A stretch of DNA of 7,167 nt from positions 1-7,167 of the forward strand of contig JANYBR010000350.1 in assembly GCA_025360685.1 (NCBI GenBank), given 5' to 3'. This DNA is from Pseudomonadota bacterium. GTDB taxonomy: Bacteria > Pseudomonadota > Alphaproteobacteria > Micropepsales > Micropepsaceae. Both the position numbers and the translations under genes were made by a program. The notes under the pieces are model-generated. The model saw nothing but the letters and a program-made list of their open reading frames with translations, was not told the origin of the DNA and did not search any database. Shown here one piece after another: positions 1 through 5,252 of this stretch; position 1 is the stretch's first letter, and the number at the start of each line of letters is the position of its first letter.

Positions 1-2
1 GC

Positions 3-119
3 GCGATCATCAATTCCGCGCTGGTGTCATACGAGCGCCTCCCGATGCTCGAGATCGTCTTCGACCGCCTGGTGCGGTTGATGACGACGTCCTTGCGCAA
101 CTTCACGTCCGACAACGTC
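3..119 (+). pseudogene. fliM: FliM fragment, flagellar motor switch protein, in inverted orientation
   Basis: Reading rightwards from the window edge, 39 codons give a peptide containing NSALVSYERLPMLEIVFDRL and then VRLMTTSLRNFTSDNV. I recognise this as the N-terminal part of alphaproteobacterial FliM, the C-ring protein that binds CheY-P and switches rotation direction. The match stops at the valine at 117-119. In intact FliM this segment continues with a stretch like EVSLD; here the frame instead reads through the antisense of fliL and is meaningless, although it stays open to 830. No start codon of fliM is in the window, so this is an internal piece. fliM normally lies downstream of fliL on the same strand, which here would be the minus strand. 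The opposite orientation shows a rearrangement or a chimeric sequence. The family call is strong; the cause of the break is inference. Confidence 0.85.
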
Positions 120-395
120 ATAGAAAGTGATGTTCGGCGGGGTCACCGGCAGCGGCTCGCCGGCGGCCATCTGCATCGTTTTTGCTTCCGAGCCACTGAA
201 GAACAGGAAATATGCGCCGCCGCCAACGGCGAGGAGCAAGACCAGCGCGCCGCCGCCGGCCATGATCAGAAGCTTCTTGTTGCCGAGAAGTTTCTTAACA
301 AAGGATTGCTTGGGCGCCTCGCCCTCGGCCGCAGCTTCGCCTTCCTTCTTTTCGTCGTCGGCCGGCGGTGCCGCCTGCACTTCATTCTTGGCCAC
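27..395 (-). CDS. fliL: FliL, flagellar basal-body-associated protein, truncated by an inverted junction
   Basis: FliL is a single-pass inner-membrane protein at the flagellar motor whose periplasmic domain associates with the stators. The frame encodes 122 residues: an acidic, alanine-rich cytoplasmic tail (about 1-30), a basic patch, one membrane helix (about 42-66), and a linker ending PPNITFYDV (about 86-94). That last motif is where the conserved periplasmic FliL domain begins. Residues 95-122 do not resemble FliL, because the DNA there (below about 114) is the antisense of a fliM fragment. Roughly the last 70 residues of a normal protein near 160 residues are therefore missing. The start is GTG at 393-395 with a GAAGGG ribosome site (minus strand, 405-410) nine bases upstream; I see no in-frame ATG further up. 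It is divergent from flgF. Only 114-395 should be treated as genuine fliL. Confidence 0.8.
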   Translation of the reverse strand: MAKNEVQAAPPADDEKKEGEAAAEGEAPKQSFVKKLLGNKKLLIMAGGGALVLLLAVGGGAYFLFFSGSEAKTMQMAAGEPLPVTPPNITFYDVVGREVAQGRRHQPHQAVEDDLEHREALV

Positions 396-481
396 GCGTG
401 GATGCCCTTCGCGAGAGTTCTTGGCCGCGAAATTAGGCGGACGTGGTTAAGGACTGGTTCAAATTCGCCGCCCGAAATCGC

Positions 482-505
482 GCAAGTGGAAAAACTTGCC
501 GGGCA
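482..505. promoter_or_regulatory. Candidate activator (enhancer) site for the flgF promoter
   Basis: GCAAGT and ACTTGC form a perfect inverted repeat with a 6-base spacer, and the right arm runs into the palindrome TGCCGGGCA. If transcription starts about 12 bases after the -12 GC, near 592, this element sits at roughly -110 to -87. That is the distance expected for a sigma-54 activator such as FlbD in Caulobacter-type flagellar systems. The symmetry and spacing are seen; the identity of the protein is inference, and I cannot match the site to a trusted FlbD consensus. Confidence 0.35.
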
Positions 506-510
506 GTTTG

Positions 511-543
511 GTGTTTTCTCCGCCGCGGGAACGCGAAAAACAC
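511..543. repeat. Inverted repeat between candidate enhancer and sigma-54 promoter
   Basis: GTGTTTT (511-517) and AAAACAC (537-543) are perfect complements separated by 19 GC-rich bases. The repeat lies between the candidate activator site and the -24 element, where a DNA-bending protein often binds in sigma-54 promoters. No clear IHF consensus is visible, and there is no T-tract, so it is not a terminator. Its function is unknown. Confidence 0.35.
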
Positions 544-565
544 GCTGTTTGTCAGGCTTTTGCAG

Positions 566-581
566 TGGCACGGCGGCTGCA
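566..581 (+). promoter_or_regulatory. Sigma-54 (RpoN) -24/-12 promoter of the flgFGAH operon
   Basis: TGGCACG-GCGG-CTGCA matches the RpoN consensus TGGCACG-N4-TTGCA at all fixed bases except one: C for the first T of the -12 box. The invariant GG (567-568) and GC (579-580) are separated by exactly 10 bases, as required. It faces flgF, with the ATG 37 bases beyond the promoter, which predicts a short leader of about 27 bases. In Caulobacter the middle and late flagellar operons for rod, hook and outer rings use sigma-54 with the activator FlbD. This promoter suggests the same hierarchy here. Confidence 0.72.
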
Positions 582-618
582 CGGAGAGGCGCGGACCAGA
601 AAGGTTCCGAGGGCCCCG

Positions 619-1350
619 ATGGACAATACGCTTCTCATCAGTCTTTCGCATCAGATCGCGTCCTATCGTTCGATGGATGTGATCGCCAACAATATTGCGA
701 ACGTCTCGACCCCGGCCTTTCAGCGCGAAGAACCAACGTTCCAGGAATATATCGTCAACGTGGCGCCGGCCGAGGGCCAGGTTGGGACTCAGTCATTGAG
801 CTTTGTCCAGGATACCGGGCTGGTGCGTGATCTCAGCGAAGGTCGCCTTACCACCACCGGCGCGCCGTTCGACATGGCGATCCACGGCAACGGATACTTC
901 GTCGTCCAGACCGCCAACGGTGACCGCTATACACGCGACGGGCACTTCACGCTCAACGAATCCGGCCAGATCGTCACCAGCAATGGCGATACCGTGCAGG
1001 GTGACGGCGGGCCGATCACAATCACGCCGGACGATGGCGACGTTCACATCGCGGCCGATGGAACGGTGAGTGGCAAGACCGGCCAGATTGGTCGTATGCG
1101 CGTCGTCGATTTTCAAAACCCCCGTCTTCTGGTCAAGGAAGGCGCCAGCCTCTATGCGACCGACCAGTCTCCGGTCACCGCCGACAATTTCAAACTCCAG
1201 TCTGGAATGCTGGAAACTTCGAACGTCGAACCCGTGATCGAGATCGCGCACATGATCGAAGTGATGCGCGCCTACCAGGCCACGGCGACGCTGACCCAGT
1301 CACAGGAAGATCTCATGCGCCAGGCTATCGACAAGCTTGGCAGCATGTAG
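619..1350 (+). CDS. flgF: Flagellar basal-body rod protein FlgF
   Basis: FlgF is a proximal rod subunit of the flagellar basal body, exported by the flagellar type III system and assembled in the periplasm. The protein has 243 residues, normal for the family. It opens with the rod-protein N-terminal motif (MDNTLLISLSHQIASYRSMD, then VIANNIANVSTPAFQ). The centre carries the shared FlgE/F/G-type segment (APFDMAIHGNGYFVVQ, YTRDGHFTLNESGQIV). It ends with the conserved C-terminal rod motif GMLETSNVEPVIEIAHMIEV followed by MRAYQAT. There is no signal peptide, as expected for type III export. I chose the ATG at 619, which begins the conserved domain and has GAGGG at 609-613; upstream codons in the same frame, from 496, overlap the promoter region and do not look like protein. 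It is the first gene of flgF-flgG-flgA-flgH and should be driven by the sigma-54 promoter just upstream. Confidence 0.96.
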   Translation: MDNTLLISLSHQIASYRSMDVIANNIANVSTPAFQREEPTFQEYIVNVAPAEGQVGTQSLSFVQDTGLVRDLSEGRLTTTGAPFDMAIHGNGYFVVQTANGDRYTRDGHFTLNESGQIVTSNGDTVQGDGGPITITPDDGDVHIAADGTVSGKTGQIGRMRVVDFQNPRLLVKEGASLYATDQSPVTADNFKLQSGMLETSNVEPVIEIAHMIEVMRAYQATATLTQSQEDLMRQAIDKLGSM

Positions 1351-1369
1351 AACGAAGGAGACCAAGACG

Positions 1370-2158
1370 ATGCGTGCACTTTCCATCGCCGCGACCGGAA
1401 TGCTGGCGCAGCAGACCAACGTCGAAGTGATCGCCAACAATCTGGCGAACATGAACACGACAGGCTTCAAGGAGCAGCGCGCGGAGTTCCAGGACCTGCT
1501 CTATCAAAACGTCCAGCAGCCGGGAGCCAACTCCTCGGACTCCGGAACCGTGCTGCCGAGCGGTATCCAGATCGGCGCCGGCGTGCGAACCGCATCCGTC
1601 TACCGGATCACCACGCAGGGCGATTTCAAGAACACGTCGAACCCATACGACGTTGCCATCAGCGGCCCCGGTTACTTTCGCATCCAGCAGCCCGACGGCA
1701 CCGATGCGTTTACCCGTGCGGGAAATTTCGGTCTCTCGCCGGAGGGCCAGATCGTCACCGACCAGGGCTACACAGTTTCCCCCGGTATCGCGATTCCGGC
1801 CAATGCGTTGTCGGTCTCGATCAACGCACAAGGCCAGGTGTCGGCCACAGTCGCCGGCCAAACCGTGCCTCAAACCGTCGGCACGCTCGAACTGACGCGC
1901 TTCGCAAACGAGGCGGGTCTGAAAGCGGTTGGTAACAACCTCTATCTCGAAACGCCTGCCTCGGGCTCACCGCAGGCCGGCGTGCCAGGTTCCGCAGGCT
2001 ACGGCACGCTGCAGCAGGGTTTTCTGGAAACGTCCAACGTCAACGCGGTGGAGGAGATCACGTCGCTGATCACTGCCCAGCGCGCCTATGAAATGAACTC
2101 CAAGGTCATCACGGCAGCGGACGAGATGCTGCAGGCGACTGCACGGCTGGGAGGTTGA
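1370..2158 (+). CDS. flgG: Flagellar basal-body distal rod protein FlgG
   Basis: FlgG forms the distal rod, the drive shaft passing through the P and L rings. The protein has 262 residues, the standard FlgG length. The N-terminal rod motif is MRALSIAATGMLAQQTNVEV followed by IANNLANMNTTGFKEQRAEF. The middle has GDFKNTSNPYDVAISGPGYF and FTRAGNFGLSPEGQIV. The C-terminus has GFLETSNVNAVEEITSLITA and QRAYEMNSKVI, diagnostic of FlgG. The N- and C-terminal helices mirror those of FlgF just upstream, as expected for these paralogues. The start ATG at 1370 has a strong AAGGAG site (1355-1360) nine bases upstream, and lies 19 bases after the flgF stop, so the two are co-transcribed. The stop codon at 2156-2158 nearly touches the start of flgA. 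Confidence 0.97.
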   Translation: MRALSIAATGMLAQQTNVEVIANNLANMNTTGFKEQRAEFQDLLYQNVQQPGANSSDSGTVLPSGIQIGAGVRTASVYRITTQGDFKNTSNPYDVAISGPGYFRIQQPDGTDAFTRAGNFGLSPEGQIVTDQGYTVSPGIAIPANALSVSINAQGQVSATVAGQTVPQTVGTLELTRFANEAGLKAVGNNLYLETPASGSPQAGVPGSAGYGTLQQGFLETSNVNAVEEITSLITAQRAYEMNSKVITAADEMLQATARLGG

Positions 2159-2163
2159 CGATC

Positions 2164-2661
2164 ATGCTGCTGAGACTCTTCATCTTTGCCAGTGCCTTGT
2201 TGATGGCGTGCCCTGCCTTCGCAGACACCGGGATGCGCGTGGTCGTTCCCAATCACGACATTGCCCGCGGCGCGACCATCGCCGAGACCGACCTGGTCTA
2301 CGGCACCATTCCGGCGAGCAATGTTTTTTCCGGAGTGGTCACGTCCATGGACGAGCTCACCGGCATGGAAACGCGGCGCATGCTGCGTGCCGGTGAAATC
2401 GTGCGCGTCGATGACGTGCGTCATCCGATTCTGGTCACGAAGGGATCGATCGTCACCATGAGTTTCGAGGCTCCCGGCGTGGTGCTGACAGCGAGCGGCC
2501 GCGCCATGAGCGAGGGCGGCATGGGCGACACGGTTACTCTCCAGAACCCGGCCTCGTTTCGCCAAGTCACCGCCACGGTGATTGGACCTGGCGCCGTGCG
2601 TGCGGCAGGCGGCCTGAACACGGCAAGCGGTGGCGCGCATCTCGCCGCCTTCAACCATTGA
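2164..2661 (+). CDS. flgA: Flagellar P-ring assembly chaperone FlgA
   Basis: FlgA is a periplasmic chaperone needed to assemble the FlgI P-ring around the rod. The protein has 165 residues. An N-terminal signal peptide (about 1-20, ending PAFA before DTG) is followed by the SAF-type domain: VVVPNHDIARGATIAETDL, then a segment ending RRMLRAGEIVRVDDV. The C-terminal half contains VTKGSIVTMSFEAPGVVLT and a region resembling GDTVTLQNPASFRQVTATVI, where FlgA proteins usually carry a GD-x-I/V-x-V-x-N-x-x-S motif. A cysteine at residue 16 (LMAC) loosely resembles a lipobox, but methionine at -2 and the better AFA site argue for ordinary cleavage. The ATG at 2164 follows GGGAGG (2149-2154) located in the end of flgG, five bases after the flgG stop, which suggests translational coupling. 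An in-frame TTG at 2155 is less likely as the start. Confidence 0.93.
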   Translation: MLLRLFIFASALLMACPAFADTGMRVVVPNHDIARGATIAETDLVYGTIPASNVFSGVVTSMDELTGMETRRMLRAGEIVRVDDVRHPILVTKGSIVTMSFEAPGVVLTASGRAMSEGGMGDTVTLQNPASFRQVTATVIGPGAVRAAGGLNTASGGAHLAAFNH

Positions 2662-2672
2662 GGGACCCAGTC

Positions 2673-3422
2673 ATGCCGTCTCAACTCAAAAAGTTAGTGC
2701 TCGCAGCCGCAGCCGTAAGCGCACTCACCGCGTGTTCTGCGGTCCAGAGGGTCGAGGAAATCGGCGATCCGCCGGCCATGGCGATGATCGGCGATCCGGC
2801 CTCGCCCGTAAATTCGACGGCGCCCGTCCTTCCGATGCCCCCGCCGCAGCCACCGGCACGGGCGGTCAATTCCCTGTGGGCCAGCGGTGCGCGCAGCTTT
2901 TTCCACGATCCGCGGGCCAGCCGCCCGGGTGACATCATCACGGTCAACATTTCGGTCACCGACGCGGCCAAACTCAGCAACACCACGTCGCGCTCGCGCA
3001 CCAATGCCGACGGCGCCAACCTGACCAACTTCTTCGGCCTGGAAGGCGAACTCGCCAATGCGCTGCCCTCCGGTGCGGACCCCACGAACCTCGTGAAGAT
3101 GGGTTCGAACACATCGAACGTCGGTTCGGGTTCGGTCGACCGTTCAGAGACGATCAATCTCACCTTGGCCGCGCTCGTCACCCAGGTTCTGCCAAACGGC
3201 AATCTGGTGATCGGCGGTCATCAGCAGGTGCGCGTCAACAACGAAATGCGCGATCTGCAGGTCGCCGGCATCGTGCGTCTGGAAGACATTACGAACGCCA
3301 ACACTGTCGATCTCAGCCAGATCGCCGAAGCGCGCATTTCCTATGGCGGACGCGGCACTGTGAGCGACATGCAGCAGCCGCGCTACGGCTCGCAGCTGTT
3401 CGACATATTGATGCCATTCTGA
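2673..3422 (+). CDS. flgH: Flagellar L-ring lipoprotein FlgH
   Basis: FlgH builds the L-ring, the outer-membrane bushing around the rod. The protein has 249 residues, typical for the family. It begins with a lipoprotein signal, LTAC, with cysteine at residue 21 followed by serine, which favours outer-membrane sorting. After a proline-rich linker come the family hallmarks: SLWASGARSFFHDPRASRPG, DIITVNISVTDAAKLSN, LTLAALVTQVLPNGNLVIGG, an RVNNEM.DLQVAGIVR segment, and the C-terminal pattern DLSQIAEARISYGGRG with an ending in FDILMPF. The start ATG at 2673 has GAGGGA (2660-2665) overlapping the flgA stop; an in-frame TTG at 2658 would lie inside that site and is less likely. It is the last gene of the operon: a hairpin cluster and strong terminator follow. 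flgI, which often follows flgH in other bacteria, is not present here. Confidence 0.96.
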   Translation: MPSQLKKLVLAAAAVSALTACSAVQRVEEIGDPPAMAMIGDPASPVNSTAPVLPMPPPQPPARAVNSLWASGARSFFHDPRASRPGDIITVNISVTDAAKLSNTTSRSRTNADGANLTNFFGLEGELANALPSGADPTNLVKMGSNTSNVGSGSVDRSETINLTLAALVTQVLPNGNLVIGGHQQVRVNNEMRDLQVAGIVRLEDITNANTVDLSQIAEARISYGGRGTVSDMQQPRYGSQLFDILMPF

Positions 3423-3438
3423 CGTCGCGGCAGCGACG
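3423..3438. repeat. Small hairpin just after the flgH stop
   Basis: CGTCGC and GCGACG form a perfect 6-bp stem around a 4-base loop (GGCA), beginning directly after the flgH stop codon. It has no T-tract, so it is not a terminator on its own. It could protect the 3' end of the operon mRNA together with the hairpins that follow. Confidence 0.45.
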
Positions 3439-3440
3439 CC

Positions 3441-3468
3441 ATCCCGGACGCCGGAGGCGATCCGGGAT
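3441..3468. repeat. REP-like palindrome downstream of flgH
   Basis: ATCCCGGA (3441-3448) pairs with TCCGGGAT (3461-3468). Inside, CGCC (3449-3452) pairs with GGCG (3456-3459) around a GGA loop, leaving one bulged A. The resulting imperfect stem is about 12 bp. The ATCCCGGA...TCCGGGAT layout resembles intergenic palindromes dispersed in many copies in alphaproteobacterial genomes. That this is a member of such a family is inference, since only one copy is in the window. Confidence 0.5.
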
Positions 3469-3479
3469 CCGACGAAATT

Positions 3480-3498
3480 CCACTCCAAAATGGAGTGG
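3480..3498. repeat. Hairpin between the REP-like palindrome and the terminator
   Basis: CCACTCCA (3480-3487) and TGGAGTGG (3491-3498) make a perfect 8-bp stem with an AAA loop. No T-run follows directly, so it is unlikely to terminate transcription alone. It is the third of four consecutive hairpins after flgH. Confidence 0.5.
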
Positions 3499-3510
3499 AG
3501 GGGCAGAGGC

Positions 3511-3553
3511 AAAACGGCCGGACTTTTACAGGTCCGGCCGTTTTCCGTTTTTT
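3511..3553 (+). terminator. Strong intrinsic terminator of the flgFGAH operon
   Basis: AAAACGGCCGGAC (3511-3523) and GTCCGGCCGTTTT (3532-3544) are perfectly complementary over 13 bp with an 8-base loop. The stem ends in TTTT, followed by CCG and a run of six T (3548-3553). This is a classic Rho-independent terminator for rightward transcription. The AAAA at the left base of the stem gives only a weak U-tract in the other direction. It isolates the flagellar operon from the gene at 3614. Confidence 0.88.
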
Positions 3554-3613
3554 CCGTTGACGTATGAAAAAGTTCATTTCATTCCGCAGCGCCACTTGTC
3601 ACGATCGCTGGCG

Positions 3614-4024
3614 ATGAACTTCAACTTTACAATTGAAACTGAAAGGTTCGAACACCGGATTGTCGGTGCGAACTTCATCAATCCTTGCTGCTTCGGTGAA
3701 GATTTCATTGGCTGGCTGCGCCAGCAACTGGCGTTCCGTCTTCCTTCGTCGTTTCATCTCTCCGACCCGATCCAGGAGGATTATGGTTGGGGGATATGGA
3801 TTCGGCCTGGCCGGGATACATTCTGGATCTGCCTGTCGTGCACCGAGCCGCAGAGTACACCGGCGCAGTGGATCGTGCTCGGCAACCACGATTTCGGCCT
3901 AAATCTGTTTCGCCGCTTGTTTCACCGACCGAGCACGCCAAACTTTGCAGAAATCTATTCCGCAATCGAAGGCGCTCTTCTGCCCGACCAGTCGATCAGA
4001 ATCCTGGAACGGCAATGCGCGTGA
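3614..4024 (+). CDS. Uncharacterised small cytosolic protein
   Basis: The frame encodes a 136-residue protein with no signal peptide and no membrane helix. It is rich in aromatic residues and has an ordered pattern: NFINPCCFGEDFIGWLRQQL (20-39), then a QEDYGWGIWIRPG segment (54-66), a WICLSC strand (71-76), QWIVLGNHD (85-93), and a C-terminal helix (about 111-134). The 'NP-x-CFGED...WL' followed by 'QEDYGWG' arrangement recalls small hypothetical proteins scattered through Proteobacteria, but I know of no established function. The ATG at 3614 is preferred; an in-frame TTG at 3557 adjoins the terminator and gives an unconvincing 19-residue extension. No clear Shine-Dalgarno site precedes 3614, so the start is uncertain. 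It converges on dksA, with 15 bases between the ends, and no terminator is visible between them. Confidence 0.72.
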   Translation: MNFNFTIETERFEHRIVGANFINPCCFGEDFIGWLRQQLAFRLPSSFHLSDPIQEDYGWGIWIRPGRDTFWICLSCTEPQSTPAQWIVLGNHDFGLNLFRRLFHRPSTPNFAEIYSAIEGALLPDQSIRILERQCA

Positions 4025-4039
4025 ACGCAATCGGGTTTC

Positions 4040-4456
4040 TCAGTCGTCGCGATAGACTTTTTCGCGTCGCTCGTGACGTTCCTGCGCTTCCAGCGACAGA
4101 GTCGCGATAGGACGCGCGTCGAGGCGCTTGAGCGAGATCGGCTCGCCGGTCTCTTCGCAGAAACCGTAGGACCCGTCTTCGAGGCGACGCAAAGCGGAGT
4201 CGATCTTGGCGATCAGCTTGCGCTGGCGGTCGCGGGTGCGCAGTTCGAGCTGGCGTTCCGCTTCGGTCGAGGCGCGATCGGCCAGATCGGCATGCGGCAC
4301 GGTCTCGGCTTGCAGGTTCTGGATCGTCTCGCGGCTCTCGCGAAGAATCTCTTCTTTCCAGCTATTGAGTTTGCGGCGGAAATATTCCCTTTGCCGCTCA
4401 TTCATAAAGGGTTCGCTCTCCACCGGCTTGTAGCCGGCCGGAAGTTGGGTACCCAT
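4040..4456 (-). CDS. dksA: DksA family RNA polymerase-binding transcription factor
   Basis: DksA binds the secondary channel of RNA polymerase and, with ppGpp, resets transcription during starvation. From the ATG at 4456 the protein has 138 residues. The long central region (about 15-95) is the expected coiled coil, with the tip motif D57-x-x-D60-x-A62 (ADLADRAS), matching the two acidic residues and alanine important in E. coli DksA. The C-terminal globular part reads GSYGFCEETGEPISLKRLDA, then RPIATLSLEAQERHERRE. The usual four zinc-binding cysteines are reduced to one (C100); the others are T103, S121 and A124, as in other alphaproteobacterial DksA proteins that fold without zinc. The start has AAGGGAG (minus strand, 4462-4468) five bases upstream, so ATG is better than the in-frame GTG at 4462. 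Its own promoter lies at 4499-4526. Confidence 0.93.
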   Translation of the reverse strand: MGTQLPAGYKPVESEPFMNERQREYFRRKLNSWKEEILRESRETIQNLQAETVPHADLADRASTEAERQLELRTRDRQRKLIAKIDSALRRLEDGSYGFCEETGEPISLKRLDARPIATLSLEAQERHERREKVYRDD

Positions 4457-4498
4457 GCGCACTCCCTTCAGATTGGAACGCGTGAACAGAGGGCCGGG

Positions 4499-4526
4499 GT
4501 TATAGCGATGCGCTCCGGCGCGTCAA
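4499..4526 (-). promoter_or_regulatory. Sigma-70-type promoter of dksA
   Basis: On the minus strand, TTGACG (4526-4521) and TATAAC (4504-4499) are separated by 16 bases, close to the housekeeping consensus. The -10 box lies 42 bases before the dksA ATG. The element starts just after the stop codon of the upstream membrane-protein gene, so dksA can be transcribed independently of it. Confidence 0.68.
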
Positions 4527-4532
4527 TCGCAA

Positions 4533-5252
4533 TTAGTTAACGCCCTGCCGCGGAGCGTTAACAATCTGGACCGAGGGCGCCGCGGATTGTCCGGTAGCCA
4601 AGGTGCCACGGGCCCAGTCGACACCACCGGCCAGCGCTGCCAGCGCCAGATAAGCCGTGATCGCCGTATGGGCTTCAGCAAGTCCCGAGGCGGGTTCGGG
4701 GCCGAAGGTGCCGTAGGTCTGGATGGCCGCCATTGCTGCCACAAACACCCAGAGCGAGGTGTCGCCGAGGCGGGTCCTGGACGGGACGGCGCGGGCATAG
4801 AGCCACGCTCCGGCGATCATGATCGCAATCTCCAGCGGGAAGCTGATCCACACATGTCGCCACAGGCCAAAGCCGACTTTGAACGAATTGCCCAACAGCG
4901 GCATGTCGCCTACATGCACGATCAGATCCAGCAACCAATGCGAGAACACGGCACCTGCGACGATGATCACGATGACAGCGCGCCGCTCGCGATAGAACAG
5001 GGCCGCCATGGCGCCGAGAGTTACGGACAGAACAAGCGCTCCGATCAGGCCGTGGGTGAACGGCATGTAGTAAAGGTCGAGCGAGCTGCCTTCGGTGAAG
5101 TTCTTCACAATGCGCAGTTTCTCTATGTTCAGCATCATCAGGGCCGACCAGATGACATCGAGCCATTGCACAGCCAGAAACAGCAGCCAGAGCGGCAGGC
5201 GTTTTTCGACAGGCTTGGCGGCGAATGCGGGTCCGTAATGTCCGATGAACAT
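4533..5252 (-). CDS. Multi-pass membrane protein, possibly YdjM/DUF457-like
   Basis: The protein has 239 residues and about six hydrophobic segments (roughly 20-41, 65-86, 91-111, 136-154, 165-182, 196-212), so it should be an inner-membrane protein. Conserved-looking polar positions sit beside or inside the helices: H5 in FIGHYGPA, D32 in QWLDVIW, H67 in MPFTHGL, and H105/D109/H113 in SHWLLDLIVH. A T-H-x-x and an H-x-x-x-D pattern of this kind recall the YdjM/DUF457 group annotated as membrane-bound metal-dependent hydrolases. The resemblance is by motif only, and no enzymatic activity should be assumed. The ATG at 5250-5252 follows the stop codon of the DUF4260 gene with no gap (TAGATG) and uses AAGGAG (minus strand, 5259-5264) inside that gene, which implies translational coupling. 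The soluble C-terminal tail (about 213-239) is unremarkable. Confidence 0.82.
   Translation of the reverse strand: MFIGHYGPAFAAKPVEKRLPLWLLFLAVQWLDVIWSALMMLNIEKLRIVKNFTEGSSLDLYYMPFTHGLIGALVLSVTLGAMAALFYRERRAVIVIIVAGAVFSHWLLDLIVHVGDMPLLGNSFKVGFGLWRHVWISFPLEIAIMIAGAWLYARAVPSRTRLGDTSLWVFVAAMAAIQTYGTFGPEPASGLAEAHTAITAYLALAALAGGVDWARGTLATGQSAAPSVQIVNAPRQGVN

Larger units (their letters stand above)
396..618. promoter_or_regulatory. Divergent control region between fliL and flgF
   Basis: These 223 bases separate the leftward fliL from the rightward flgF and contain no credible gene. They hold a -24/-12 promoter facing flgF (566-581), a perfect 6-bp inverted repeat GCAAGT / ACTTGC (482-487 and 494-499) continuing into TGCCGGGCA (497-505), and a 7-bp inverted repeat GTGTTTT / AAAACAC (511-517 and 537-543). 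No convincing promoter for fliL was found by eye. Confidence 0.6.

Noticed and set aside
482..499. GCAAGT/ACTTGC as a leftward sigma-54 promoter for fliL
   Set aside because: The spacing between potential GG and GC dinucleotides on the minus strand is wrong for a -24/-12 element.
24..830. Long rightward open frame of 268 codons starting in the fliM fragment
   Set aside because: Only its first part (to 119) is real FliM sequence. The rest is antisense to fliL, then the promoter region, then out of frame with flgF, and has no protein-like character.
793..1251. Minus-strand frame of 152 codons inside flgF
   Set aside because: It is a high-GC shadow of flgF, which has clear family motifs in the other strand.
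1325..1873. Minus-strand frame of 182 codons across flgG
   Set aside because: It is antisense to the strongly conserved flgG and resembles no protein; its composition is typical of a shadow frame.
3557..3585. TTGACG at 3557-3562 as a -35 box for the gene at 3614
   Set aside because: No acceptable -10 box follows at 16-18 bases (only CATTCC-like sequence), so I did not annotate a promoter.
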